Source of the DNA: an uncultured Lachnospiraceae bacterium
GTDB lineage: Bacteria > Bacillota > Clostridia > Lachnospirales > Lachnospiraceae
DNA: 64,000 nucleotides
Assembly (NCBI GenBank): GCA_910587935.1
Contig: CAJUNP010000004.1
Span: forward strand, 58,563 to 122,562
Direction: 5' to 3'
A model generated the notes under the pieces. It ran no database searches, had not been told where the DNA came from, and saw only the letters and a program-made list of their open reading frames with translations. This document shows positions 51,696-59,333 of this stretch, piece after piece (positions within the stretch are counted from its first letter, which is position 1; every line of letters starts with the position of its first letter). The translations under genes and the position numbers were made by a program.

Positions 51696-53003
51696 ATGCT
51701 GCTTGGCAAAACCGTAGAAAAACTGAAGAGTGAAAAACTGGTTATCGGCTATGAACTGGGAGACAAAATGTCCCAGATCAGTTATTGCTATCTTAACAGT
51801 AACGAACCGGAAACACTTTCCGTAACGGCGGGAACGGAACAATTTAATATTCCTACGGTATTGTGCAAGCGTTTGGAAGTAGGACAGTGGTTTTATGGAA
51901 AAGAAGCGCTGCGGTATGCGGGAGAGGAGGAGGGAACCCTTTTAACCGATCTGGTGGAACTGGCTAAAAAGGGCGGAAACGTGGAAGTAGAGGATAACGA
52001 ATACGACGCGGTGGCGCTTCTGACGCTTTTTGTGAAAAGAAGCCTGACGCTTTTGTCTCTGGTAGCGGGAATGGAAAGCGTTACGGCCATTATGTTTACC
52101 TGCGATAATCTGGACCACAGAATGATTGAGGTGCTGACACAGGTTGCGGCGGGGCTCGGACTGAAGAACCGGAAAGTGTTTTTTCAGTCCGGACGTGAAA
52201 GCTTCTATTATTATATGCTTAACCAGCCGCAGGAATTATGGAACCATGAAGTCTTATTATGTGATTATCGGGAAAAATATTTAAAAATACACCGTCTGGA
52301 ATGTAATAAAAAAACGACGCCCATGGTCGTATACATCGAAACGGAAGAATATCCGTCTTTTTTATTTGAAAGCTTTCCGCAGGAAGAAGACGCCAGGAAA
52401 CAGGCGATGGAAGAAAAGGACAGGAGGTTTTTGGAGATTCTGTCCGAATGTTGTAAGGAGCGGGTGATTTCTTCCGTGTATCTGATCGGAGACGGGTTCA
52501 GGGAAGAATGGATGCAGGATTCCCTGCGTTTTCTATGCAAAAGCAGGAGGGTGTTTAGGGGAAATAATTTATACAGTAAAGGCGCCTGTTTTGGAATGAA
52601 GGACAGGCTTGAGCAGAACGACACTGCAGGTTCTTATGTTTTCCTTGGCGAAGACAAGCTGAAAGCCAATATCGGTATGAAAGTTCTGCGAAGGGGAATC
52701 GATTCCTATTTTGCTCTTTTAGATGCGGGACAGAATTGGTTTGACTGTAAAAAGGAGTGCAGTTTCATTCTGGAATCGGATAATTATTTTGAAATGCGGG
52801 TGACTCCCCTGAACGGGCGGGATGCGAAAGTGGTTGAGATTTTTCTGGACGGCCTGCCGGAGCGGCCGGAGAGAACCACCTGTATACATATGGATATTTT
52901 TTTGAAAGACGAAGATACGGTAGTATTATTATTGGAGGATAAAGGGTTTGGTGAAATTTTTCCGGCATCGGGGAAAAAATGGCGGGAAGAATTTAAGATA
53001 TAA
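51696..53003 (+). CDS. Degenerate Hsp70/actin-fold protein (DUF5716-like)
   Basis: A 435-residue protein whose landmarks line up in order with the Hsp70 ATPase domain. VIGYELGDKMSQISY sits where phosphate-1 (IGIDLGTTNS) should be. IMFTCDNLDHRMIEVLTQVA falls at the VPAYFND-QR helix, and GLKNRKVFFQSGRESFYYYM at GL-xxx-EPTAAALAY. VLLCDYREKYLKI takes the place of phosphate-2 (DLGGGTFD), VYLIGDGFREEW the adenosine motif, and SKGACFGM the GAA-x-G motif. Both glycine-rich phosphate loops are lost and the first catalytic Asp is Glu. It may therefore bind a nucleotide weakly or act as a pseudo-ATPase. The assignment is from pattern reading only. Starts 12 bases after the large solenoid gene. Confidence 0.7.
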   Translation: MLLGKTVEKLKSEKLVIGYELGDKMSQISYCYLNSNEPETLSVTAGTEQFNIPTVLCKRLEVGQWFYGKEALRYAGEEEGTLLTDLVELAKKGGNVEVEDNEYDAVALLTLFVKRSLTLLSLVAGMESVTAIMFTCDNLDHRMIEVLTQVAAGLGLKNRKVFFQSGRESFYYYMLNQPQELWNHEVLLCDYREKYLKIHRLECNKKTTPMVVYIETEEYPSFLFESFPQEEDARKQAMEEKDRRFLEILSECCKERVISSVYLIGDGFREEWMQDSLRFLCKSRRVFRGNNLYSKGACFGMKDRLEQNDTAGSYVFLGEDKLKANIGMKVLRRGIDSYFALLDAGQNWFDCKKECSFILESDNYFEMRVTPLNGRDAKVVEIFLDGLPERPERTTCIHMDIFLKDEDTVVLLLEDKGFGEIFPASGKKWREEFKI

Positions 53004-53026
53004 CGAGTATAGAAGGGGTTTTAAAA

Positions 53027-53860
53027 TTGGGAAGAGTAATTTTATGTATAGGAAATCAAGCAAAAATTCCATACTATTTTGAGAAGCTGGGAATCCAGGT
53101 GTGGTCTGTGGAAGAATTGTGTTATTGTCTGAAAGAAAACGTATTTCTTCTGGACCAGGAACTGGTATCCGTAAAGCTGGCGGACTGGCTGGAAAAAGAA
53201 TGTGGCCTGCAAGAGCTTGCAAAAAGTCTCAATCCCTTAGTAAATCAGAAGGAAAGCCTGCCCGTTTTTGTTTTCAAAATTCTGGAATATACCGGGTTTT
53301 ACGATTCCCACACCTTAAACGGAATCAGTCAGAGCCTTCAGGCGGGAGCAAGTCTTTCGGAGTTTGAAAAAAAGAAAAAACGGGGTGATTTTCTGGTAAG
53401 CAACCATAAATATACAAAGGCCCTGCTGGAATACGAATGGCTTCTTTCGGAGCTTCCCGGTTCGGAAACGCAGATCCGGGCCGGAGTGCTGCATAATATG
53501 GGGACGGCGTTAGCCAGACTTTTTATGTTTGAAGAGGCGGCGCAGCGCTTTTTGGAGTCTTACCGGCTGAGCCCTGAACCGGATTGTTACAGAGATTATC
53601 TGGCGGCTAAAAGGATGTTTTACGACGATCAGGAATATATCGGATTTGTGGCGGGCCTGCCGGAGGCTTATGACGTTTCCCTGAAACTGGAGAGAGAAGT
53701 GGATTTGATTTTGGAAGAATGGGAAAACGGAGAAGAAAGAAAAGGGCTGGCGGCGCTTTTCTCACTGAAAGAGGATGGCCACAATTCCCTTTATTATGAA
53801 GAAATTGATATACAGGTACAGCGCTTAAAGGACCGTTACCGGGAATATACACAGTTTTAG
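53027..53860 (+). CDS. TPR-containing protein of the solenoid/Hsp70-like operon
   Basis: A 277-residue protein with a TTG start 8 bases after GAAGGGG. Residues 1-110 are a small alpha/beta domain (VILCIGNQAKIPYYFEKLG, a short Rossmann-like opening). Residues 115-215 are TPR-like: KRGDFLVSNHKYTKALLEYE, AGVLHNMGTALARLFMFEEA and RFLESYRLSPEP. The rest is helical. TPR proteins commonly dock onto Hsp70 tails or solenoids, which fits its neighbour. No known family name. Confidence 0.7.
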   Translation: MGRVILCIGNQAKIPYYFEKLGIQVWSVEELCYCLKENVFLLDQELVSVKLADWLEKECGLQELAKSLNPLVNQKESLPVFVFKILEYTGFYDSHTLNGISQSLQAGASLSEFEKKKKRGDFLVSNHKYTKALLEYEWLLSELPGSETQIRAGVLHNMGTALARLFMFEEAAQRFLESYRLSPEPDCYRDYLAAKRMFYDDQEYIGFVAGLPEAYDVSLKLEREVDLILEEWENGEERKGLAALFSLKEDGHNSLYYEEIDIQVQRLKDRYREYTQF

Positions 53861-53891
53861 CCGGGCGGATTAACAAATCGGAAGGATTATT

Positions 53892-55064
53892 ATGGGACTG
53901 ATTAAATGGTTATTGGAAAAAAGAAAGAAATGGGACGAGGGAGAGGAGGAAGCCTGGGATGATATTGCTTATGAGCAGGACGAGCTCGATATTCATAACC
54001 GGGAAGAACGCCATAAGTACATCAATGAGTGCCTCGCGCAAATGAAGGATGCATCGCAGGAAATTCAGATTTTGTCCGGCGAGTATAATGTGGTAACTTC
54101 CTATTTGACCGATATGGAAGAAATTGAGAGGCTTCCCGGGCAGGAACAGGAAATATTAAAAGAAATCTGTACCAAAATCGTAACCTTAAGCGAGGACAAA
54201 GTTTCCTATGAGGAAAGAAAAAGCCGGATGCCGGATGAACTGTACCGGAGCATGTCCAGAAGAGAGGAAGACGCGGAAGAGGGAATTCATAAAATTGACG
54301 AAGCGGAAAAATATCAGGCGTTAATCAAGCAGGATATGAGAAAGCTGGACAGTGAAAAAAGCGCGTATCATTACAGGCGGAACGAGCTTCGAAACGAACT
54401 GCTTAATTTACGCGGAATGACTATGATTATTTTAGGGGCTATTGCGTTTTGCTTTCTGTTGTTGTTTATATTGCAGGCGGCGCTTTCGTTTGACACCCGG
54501 CTGGGTTATCTGCTTGCAGGAGCAGGAGCGGCCATTGTTATAACATTCATTTATTTCCGGTATGCCAATGCGGAACGGGAACTGACGCAGGTAACGCAGG
54601 CTATTGGCAGACTGGTGCAGCTGCATAATACGGTGAAAATACGTTATGTAAACAATACGGGCCTATTGGATTATCTGTACACAAAATATGGCGTGGACAG
54701 CGGCGCACAGCTGCAGAGCCGATGGAAGCAGTATCAGGAGGAAAAGGAAGAACGCAGAAAATTCAGGCGGACCGAGCTGGAACTGGATCTGTACCAGACC
54801 GAGCTTATGGAGCATTTAAAACAATACAACATTACGGAACCGAGACGCTGGCTGAATCAGGCGCTTGCCATTATCGAACCGAAAGAAATGGTGGAGATCC
54901 GGCATGAACTGATCGTCCGGAGGCAGTCTTTAAGGAAACGGATGGATTATAATAAAGACGTGGCCGGGAGCGCCAGAGATGAAATTATGGACGTGGTCAC
55001 AAAGTATCCTGAGTACGCAGACGAGATACAGGGGATGGTGGACCGGTATGAAAAAATGTATTGA
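53892..55064 (+). CDS. Coiled-coil protein with a central membrane hairpin
   Basis: A 390-residue protein. Residues 1-172 are highly charged coiled coil (EEEAWDDIAYEQDELD, EEDAEEGIHKIDEAEKY). Two membrane helices lie near 176-197 (MTMIILGAIAFCFLLLFIL) and 205-223 (GYLLAGAGAAIVITFIY), and residues 230-390 are a second charged, coiled-coil region. Both arms would lie in the cytoplasm with a hairpin in the membrane, like a scaffold anchor. Last gene of the operon; probably tethers the solenoid/Hsp70-like/TPR proteins to the membrane (inference). Confidence 0.7.
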   Translation: MGLIKWLLEKRKKWDEGEEEAWDDIAYEQDELDIHNREERHKYINECLAQMKDASQEIQILSGEYNVVTSYLTDMEEIERLPGQEQEILKEICTKIVTLSEDKVSYEERKSRMPDELYRSMSRREEDAEEGIHKIDEAEKYQALIKQDMRKLDSEKSAYHYRRNELRNELLNLRGMTMIILGAIAFCFLLLFILQAALSFDTRLGYLLAGAGAAIVITFIYFRYANAERELTQVTQAIGRLVQLHNTVKIRYVNNTGLLDYLYTKYGVDSGAQLQSRWKQYQEEKEERRKFRRTELELDLYQTELMEHLKQYNITEPRRWLNQALAIIEPKEMVEIRHELIVRRQSLRKRMDYNKDVAGSARDEIMDVVTKYPEYADEIQGMVDRYEKMY

Positions 55065-55085
55065 TTCACGCGGGCGGCGGACTTG

Positions 55086-55114
55086 TTGACTTTGGAAGGT
55101 TCCTGCGCTATAAT
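55086..55114 (+). promoter_or_regulatory. Promoter of the purine operon
   Basis: TTGACT, 17-base spacer, TATAAT, 50-75 bases before purC. No purine riboswitch or clear PurR-type box seen in the short leader. Confidence 0.85.
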
Positions 55115-55160
55115 GGGCGCGTAGGTTCAAAGATAAAAGACAGAAAGGCGGAAACAGATA

Positions 55161-55865
55161 ATGAAGAAACTGGAACAGCTTTATGAAGGAAAAGCAAAAA
55201 AGGTATTTACAACGGAAGACCCGGATGTTCTGATTGTTGATTACAAGGATGATGCTACGGCGTTTAACGGTGAAAAGAAAGGAACCATCGTCGGCAAGGG
55301 CGTTATTAACAATCGTATGACCAATCATGTTTTTCAGCTGTTGGAAAAAGAAGGCGTTCCCACACATTTTGTGGAGGAGTTAAGCGACCGTGAGACGGCT
55401 GTGAAAAAGGTGGAGATTGTGCCCCTTGAGGTGATTATCCGTAATGTAGCGGCAGGAAGCTTTTCCAAAAGGCTGGGTGTGGAAGAAGGAACTCCTTTTG
55501 CAGAGCCTACCATTGAATTTTCCTATAAGAATGATGAACTGGGAGATCCCCTGATTAATTCTTATTTTGCGGTTGCGTTAAATCTGGCGACTTGGGAAGA
55601 AATCGAAATCATTAAGAAATACGCATTTAAGGTGAATGAAGTGTTGAAGGCCTATTTCCTGCAGGCGGATATGAAGCTGATCGATTTCAAGATTGAGTTT
55701 GGCCGTTTCCACGGAGAGATAATTCTGGCGGACGAAACGTCACCGGATACCTGCCGTTTATGGGATGTACATACGAATGAAAAGCTGGATAAAGACCGTT
55801 TCCGCAGAGATCTGGGCAACGTAGAGGAAGCCTATAACGAAGTATTTAAACGCCTTGGTTTATAA
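55161..55865 (+). CDS. purC: Phosphoribosylaminoimidazole-succinocarboxamide synthase
   Basis: A 234-residue SAICAR synthetase. LYEGKAKKVFTTEDPD is the ATP glycine-rich start. DYKDDATAFNG, VPLEVIIRNVAAGSF near 91, EFSYKNDELGDPLIN, and DFKIEFGR followed by LADETSPDTCRLWD complete the active site. It couples aspartate to CAIR with ATP. First gene of purC-purB-purF-like. Confidence 0.96.
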   Translation: MKKLEQLYEGKAKKVFTTEDPDVLIVDYKDDATAFNGEKKGTIVGKGVINNRMTNHVFQLLEKEGVPTHFVEELSDRETAVKKVEIVPLEVIIRNVAAGSFSKRLGVEEGTPFAEPTIEFSYKNDELGDPLINSYFAVALNLATWEEIEIIKKYAFKVNEVLKAYFLQADMKLIDFKIEFGRFHGEIILADETSPDTCRLWDVHTNEKLDKDRFRRDLGNVEEAYNEVFKRLGL

Positions 55866-55900
55866 TCCGGCGATTAGTTTTGATAAAAAAGGAGAACCGA

Positions 55901-57352
55901 ATGAGTACAGACAGATATGAAAGCCCCTTATCCGAGCGTTATGCCAGTAAGGAAATGCAGTATATTTTTTCTCCGGATATGAAGTTTAAAACATGGAGAA
56001 AGCTTTGGATTGCGCTGGCAGAGACCGAGATGGAACTGGGACTTTCCCAGAACGGAAAGCCGGTCATTACAAGGGAGCAGATCGACGAACTGAAAAGTCA
56101 TGCCGAAGATATTAATTACGACGTGGCAAAGGCGCGGGAAAAGGAAGTCCGCCATGACGTTATGAGCCATGTGTACGCTTACGGGCAGCAGTGTCCGAAG
56201 GCGGCGGGAATTATCCACCTGGGGGCGACCTCCTGTTACGTAGGCGACAATACGGATATAATCGTTATGACGGAAGCGTTAAAGCTGGTAAAGAAAAAAT
56301 TAGTGAACGTGATTGCGGTGCTGGCAGCGTTCGCTGATAAATATAAAAATCAGCCGACACTGGCGTTTACCCATTTCCAGCCTGCCCAGCCCACGACGGT
56401 CGGTAAGCGTGCCGCACTGTGGCTGCAGGAGTTCTGTCTGGATCTGGAGGATCTTGATTATGTGCTGTCCGGAATGAAGCTTCTTGGTTCCAAGGGAACG
56501 ACAGGGACGCAGGCTTCTTTTCTGGAACTGTTTGAAGGAGACCAGGAAACTATTGATAAGATCGATCCCATGATCGCTGCCAAAATGGGATTTAAGGAGT
56601 GCTGTCCCGTATCCGGACAGACATATTCCCGGAAGGTGGATACAAGAGTTGCCAACGTACTGGCAGGAATTGCCGCCAGCGCCCATAAGATGAGCAATGA
56701 TATCCGTCTTCTCCAGCATTTGAAGGAAGTGGAAGAGCCTTTTGAAAAAAGCCAGATCGGTTCATCTGCAATGGCATATAAAAGGAACCCCATGCGAAGC
56801 GAGCGGATTGCGTCTCTTTCCAGATATGTGATGATTGATGCCCTGAATCCGGCTATTACCTCCGCTACCCAGTGGTTTGAAAGGACGCTGGATGATTCCG
56901 CCAATAAACGTTTGTCGATTCCGGAAGGTTTTCTTGCCACCGACGGGATTTTAGATTTGTGCCTGAACGTGGCGGACGGTCTGGTGGTATATCCGAAGGT
57001 AATCGAAAAGCGGCTGCTCAGTGAACTTCCCTTTATGGCAACCGAAAATATTATGATGGATGCCGTGAAGGTCGGCGGGAACCGCCAGGAGCTTCATGAA
57101 AGAATCAGAGAGCTTTCCATGGAGGCTGGCAGGAATGTGAAAGCGGAGGGAAAAGAGAATAATCTTCTGGAGCTGATTGCACAGGATCCGGCTTTTAATA
57201 TGAGTCTGGAGGAGCTGAAGAAGACGATGGACCCTGCTAAGTATACGGGTCGTTCGGCGGTTCAGGTAGAGAATTATCTTGCCCGCGTAATTGCCCCCGT
57301 TCTGAAAGAAAATCAGGAACTGCTTGGTATGAAAGCAGAAATCAATGTATAG
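55901..57352 (+). CDS. purB: Adenylosuccinate lyase
   Basis: A 483-residue fumarase-superfamily lyase. It acts twice in purine synthesis, on SAICAR and adenylosuccinate. Signature parts are RHDVMSHVYAY and IHLGATSCYVGDN near 105, THFQPAQPTTVGKRA near 160, and the catalytic loop QIGSSAMAYKRNPMRSERI near 290. The start is the ATG 7 bases after AAGGAG. At 483 residues it belongs to the longer type also found in animals and many Clostridia. Confidence 0.95.
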   Translation: MSTDRYESPLSERYASKEMQYIFSPDMKFKTWRKLWIALAETEMELGLSQNGKPVITREQIDELKSHAEDINYDVAKAREKEVRHDVMSHVYAYGQQCPKAAGIIHLGATSCYVGDNTDIIVMTEALKLVKKKLVNVIAVLAAFADKYKNQPTLAFTHFQPAQPTTVGKRAALWLQEFCLDLEDLDYVLSGMKLLGSKGTTGTQASFLELFEGDQETIDKIDPMIAAKMGFKECCPVSGQTYSRKVDTRVANVLAGIAASAHKMSNDIRLLQHLKEVEEPFEKSQIGSSAMAYKRNPMRSERIASLSRYVMIDALNPAITSATQWFERTLDDSANKRLSIPEGFLATDGILDLCLNVADGLVVYPKVIEKRLLSELPFMATENIMMDAVKVGGNRQELHERIRELSMEAGRNVKAEGKENNLLELIAQDPAFNMSLEELKKTMDPAKYTGRSAVQVENYLARVIAPVLKENQELLGMKAEINV

Positions 57353-57376
57353 ATATAACAGGAGAATAAATAATAT

Positions 57377-58783
57377 ATGGGTGGATTTTTTGGCGTAGCA
57401 TCGAAAAAAGACTGTGTTTTTGATTTGTTTTTCGGTACGGATTATCATTCGCATCTGGGAACAAGACGTGCAGGCATGGCCGTTTACAGTAAACAGAGCG
57501 GGTATGACAGGGCGATCCATAACATTGAAAATGCGCCTTTTCGTACGAAATTTGACAAAGATCTGAATGAGATGCAAGGAGAGCTTGGTATCGGCTGTAT
57601 TTCCGATTATGAGCCGCAGCCTCTGATCGTACGGTCGCATCACGGCACGTATGCGATTATGACGGTGGGAAAGATTAATAATACGGATAAGATCGTAGAT
57701 GAAATCTTTAAAAAAGGAAATGCGCATTTTCTGGAGATGAGCGGCGGAGATATTAACGCAACGGAGCTTGTCGCTTCGGTTATCAATCAGAAGGAAAATC
57801 TGGTGGAAGGAATTCAGTACGCGCAGGAGTTGATCGAAGGTTCCATGACGCTGCTGCTTTTAACGGATAAAGGAATTTATGCTGCCAGGGACAGGCTTGG
57901 AAGGACTCCTGTGACAATCGGAAAAAAGGAAGACGCGTACTGCGTATCCTTTGAGAGCTTTGCATATCTGAATCTGGGTTATACGGATGTGAGGGAATTA
58001 GGCCCCGGTGAGATCGTCGTGGTAACGCCGGAGCATGTACAGACGCTGGTAAGGCCCGGCAGTAAAATGAAAATCTGTACTTTCTTATGGATTTACTATG
58101 GATATCCCTCTTCCTCCTACGAAGGGATCAGCGTAGAGAAAATGCGTTATAACTGTGGAACCCTTCTGGCCAAGCGGGATCATGTGCGGCCTGATAATGT
58201 AGCGGGCGTTCCGGATTCCGGCATTGCCCATGCAATCGGTTATTCCAATGAGTCGGGAATTCCTTTTTCCAGGCCCTTTATAAAGTATACGCCGACCTGG
58301 CCAAGATCTTTTATGCCTACGATACAGAGCCAGCGCAATCTGATTGCCAAAATGAAGCTGATTCCGGTGCATGATCTGATTCAGAATAAGAGTCTGCTTT
58401 TAATCGACGATTCTATTGTGAGAGGCACGCAGCTTCGGGAAACCACAGAATTTTTATACCAGAGCGGCGCAAAGGAGGTTCATATACGGCCTGCCTGTCC
58501 GCCTCTGCTCTACGGCTGTAAATATCTGAATTTTTCCAGGTCTTCTTCGGAGATGGATTTGATTACACGCAGGGTGATTAAAGAGATGGAGGGAGAGAAT
58601 AAATACCCTGATCTGACTGCGTATTCCGATCCGGAAACGGAAGAGTATCAGACTATGGTAAAGCGGATTGGAGAGCAGTTAAATTTTACTTCCCTGCGTT
58701 ATCACAGGCTGGACGATATGATTGCTTCCGTTGGAATTGATAAAGAGAAGCTTTGCACATACTGTTGGAATGGAAAAGAATAG
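57377..58783 (+). CDS. PurF-like amidophosphoribosyltransferase lacking the N-terminal Cys nucleophile
   Basis: A 468-residue protein of the glutamine PRPP amidotransferase family. The C-terminal phosphoribosyltransferase domain has LLLIDDSIVRGTQL, the PRPP loop. Cys residues in KICTFLWIYYG, PPLLYGCKYLN and LCTYCW match the four [4Fe-4S] ligands of the Bacillus-type enzyme. The N-terminal Ntn domain starts MGGFFGVASKK where PurF begins with Cys after propeptide removal or as C2 (CGVFG). There is no Cys in the first 12 residues, and HLGTRRAGMAVY replaces HRGQESAGI. It probably cannot release ammonia from glutamine (see findings). Third gene of the pur unit, 24 bases after purB. Confidence 0.85.
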   Translation: MGGFFGVASKKDCVFDLFFGTDYHSHLGTRRAGMAVYSKQSGYDRAIHNIENAPFRTKFDKDLNEMQGELGIGCISDYEPQPLIVRSHHGTYAIMTVGKINNTDKIVDEIFKKGNAHFLEMSGGDINATELVASVINQKENLVEGIQYAQELIEGSMTLLLLTDKGIYAARDRLGRTPVTIGKKEDAYCVSFESFAYLNLGYTDVRELGPGEIVVVTPEHVQTLVRPGSKMKICTFLWIYYGYPSSSYEGISVEKMRYNCGTLLAKRDHVRPDNVAGVPDSGIAHAIGYSNESGIPFSRPFIKYTPTWPRSFMPTIQSQRNLIAKMKLIPVHDLIQNKSLLLIDDSIVRGTQLRETTEFLYQSGAKEVHIRPACPPLLYGCKYLNFSRSSSEMDLITRRVIKEMEGENKYPDLTAYSDPETEEYQTMVKRIGEQLNFTSLRYHRLDDMIASVGIDKEKLCTYCWNGKE

Positions 58784-58804
58784 ATGAGAGACGAACATGT
58801 ATCG

Positions 58805-58858
58805 GCACACCGGGGCAAAGGAAACCGTTTGGGAAAAGCCTTCCGGTGTGCTTTTCCT
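58805..58858 (+). terminator. Terminator of the pur operon
   Basis: GCACACCGG/CCGGTGTGC stem with a 29-base loop, followed by TTTTCC. Confidence 0.7.
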
Positions 58859-59011
58859 TATACGATTCCCATTTTTGATTCCTGCTATGATCGGGATGCT
58901 GACAGCGGGGACGGTACGGTTTGTTATATGCTGCTGGTTCAGTTTGTATTTTAATTTTCAGATTTGAATTTTGCTTTTCTATCCATTAATATATTTTTAG
59001 CGGTTTTATAC

Positions 59012-59017
59012 TATAAT
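59012..59017 (+). promoter_or_regulatory. -10 element of the 26-codon gene
   Basis: TATAAT 22 bases before the ATG. The -35 region (about 58989-58994, ATATAT) is weak. Confidence 0.5.
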
Positions 59018-59038
59018 ATTTTGCTAAGGGAGAAGACC

Positions 59039-59119
59039 ATGGATATCAAAGAACAAATCAACAAAATTGTGTTGGATAAGGTATCAGGCGTGGCGGATTC
59101 AATTAAAAAATTATTTTAA
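59039..59119 (+). CDS. Small 26-residue amphipathic peptide
   Basis: ATG 6 bases after AAGGGAGA opens a 26-codon frame that starts MDIKEQINKIVLDKV and ends DSIKKLF. As a helix it has one face of Ile/Val/Leu/Phe and one of Lys/Asp/Glu. It has its own TATAAT, ribosome site and terminator, which supports a real gene despite its size. No homologue recognised. It could be a membrane-active or partner-binding peptide. The interval lies between the pur operon and purA. Confidence 0.6.
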   Translation: MDIKEQINKIVLDKVSGVADSIKKLF

Positions 59120-59138
59120 AAGCAGCATATGATATGTA

Positions 59139-59180
59139 AAAAAGCGTTTGACTTCCTGGTTTGGATGTAAACGCTTTTTC
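59139..59180 (+). terminator. Terminator of the small peptide gene
   Basis: Perfect 11-bp stem AAAAAGCGTTT/AAACGCTTTTT with a 19-base loop. Confidence 0.85.
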
Positions 59181-59218
59181 CATAATTATAAATTATGAAA
59201 TATATAAAAAACATTGAT

Positions 59219-59247
59219 TTTACTTATGACAAATTATCCTGTATAAT
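59219..59247 (+). promoter_or_regulatory. Promoter of purA
   Basis: TTTACT, 17-base spacer, TATAAT preceded by TG. Confidence 0.65.
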
Positions 59248-59333
59248 CAATTATGTTTGGTGCAATGATAGAATTGATATACATAAAGAAAAGCGCCATG
59301 TAAAAGACGGACAGGAAAAGGGAGGAATCAGTG

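Noticed and set aside
55115..55160. Purine riboswitch before purC
   Set aside because: The leader is only about 45 bases and lacks the three-way junction sequences of the purine aptamer.
56951..57727. Minus-strand open frame of about 258 codons across purB and the PurF-like gene
   Set aside because: It spans the junction of two certain genes on the other strand and has no motifs.
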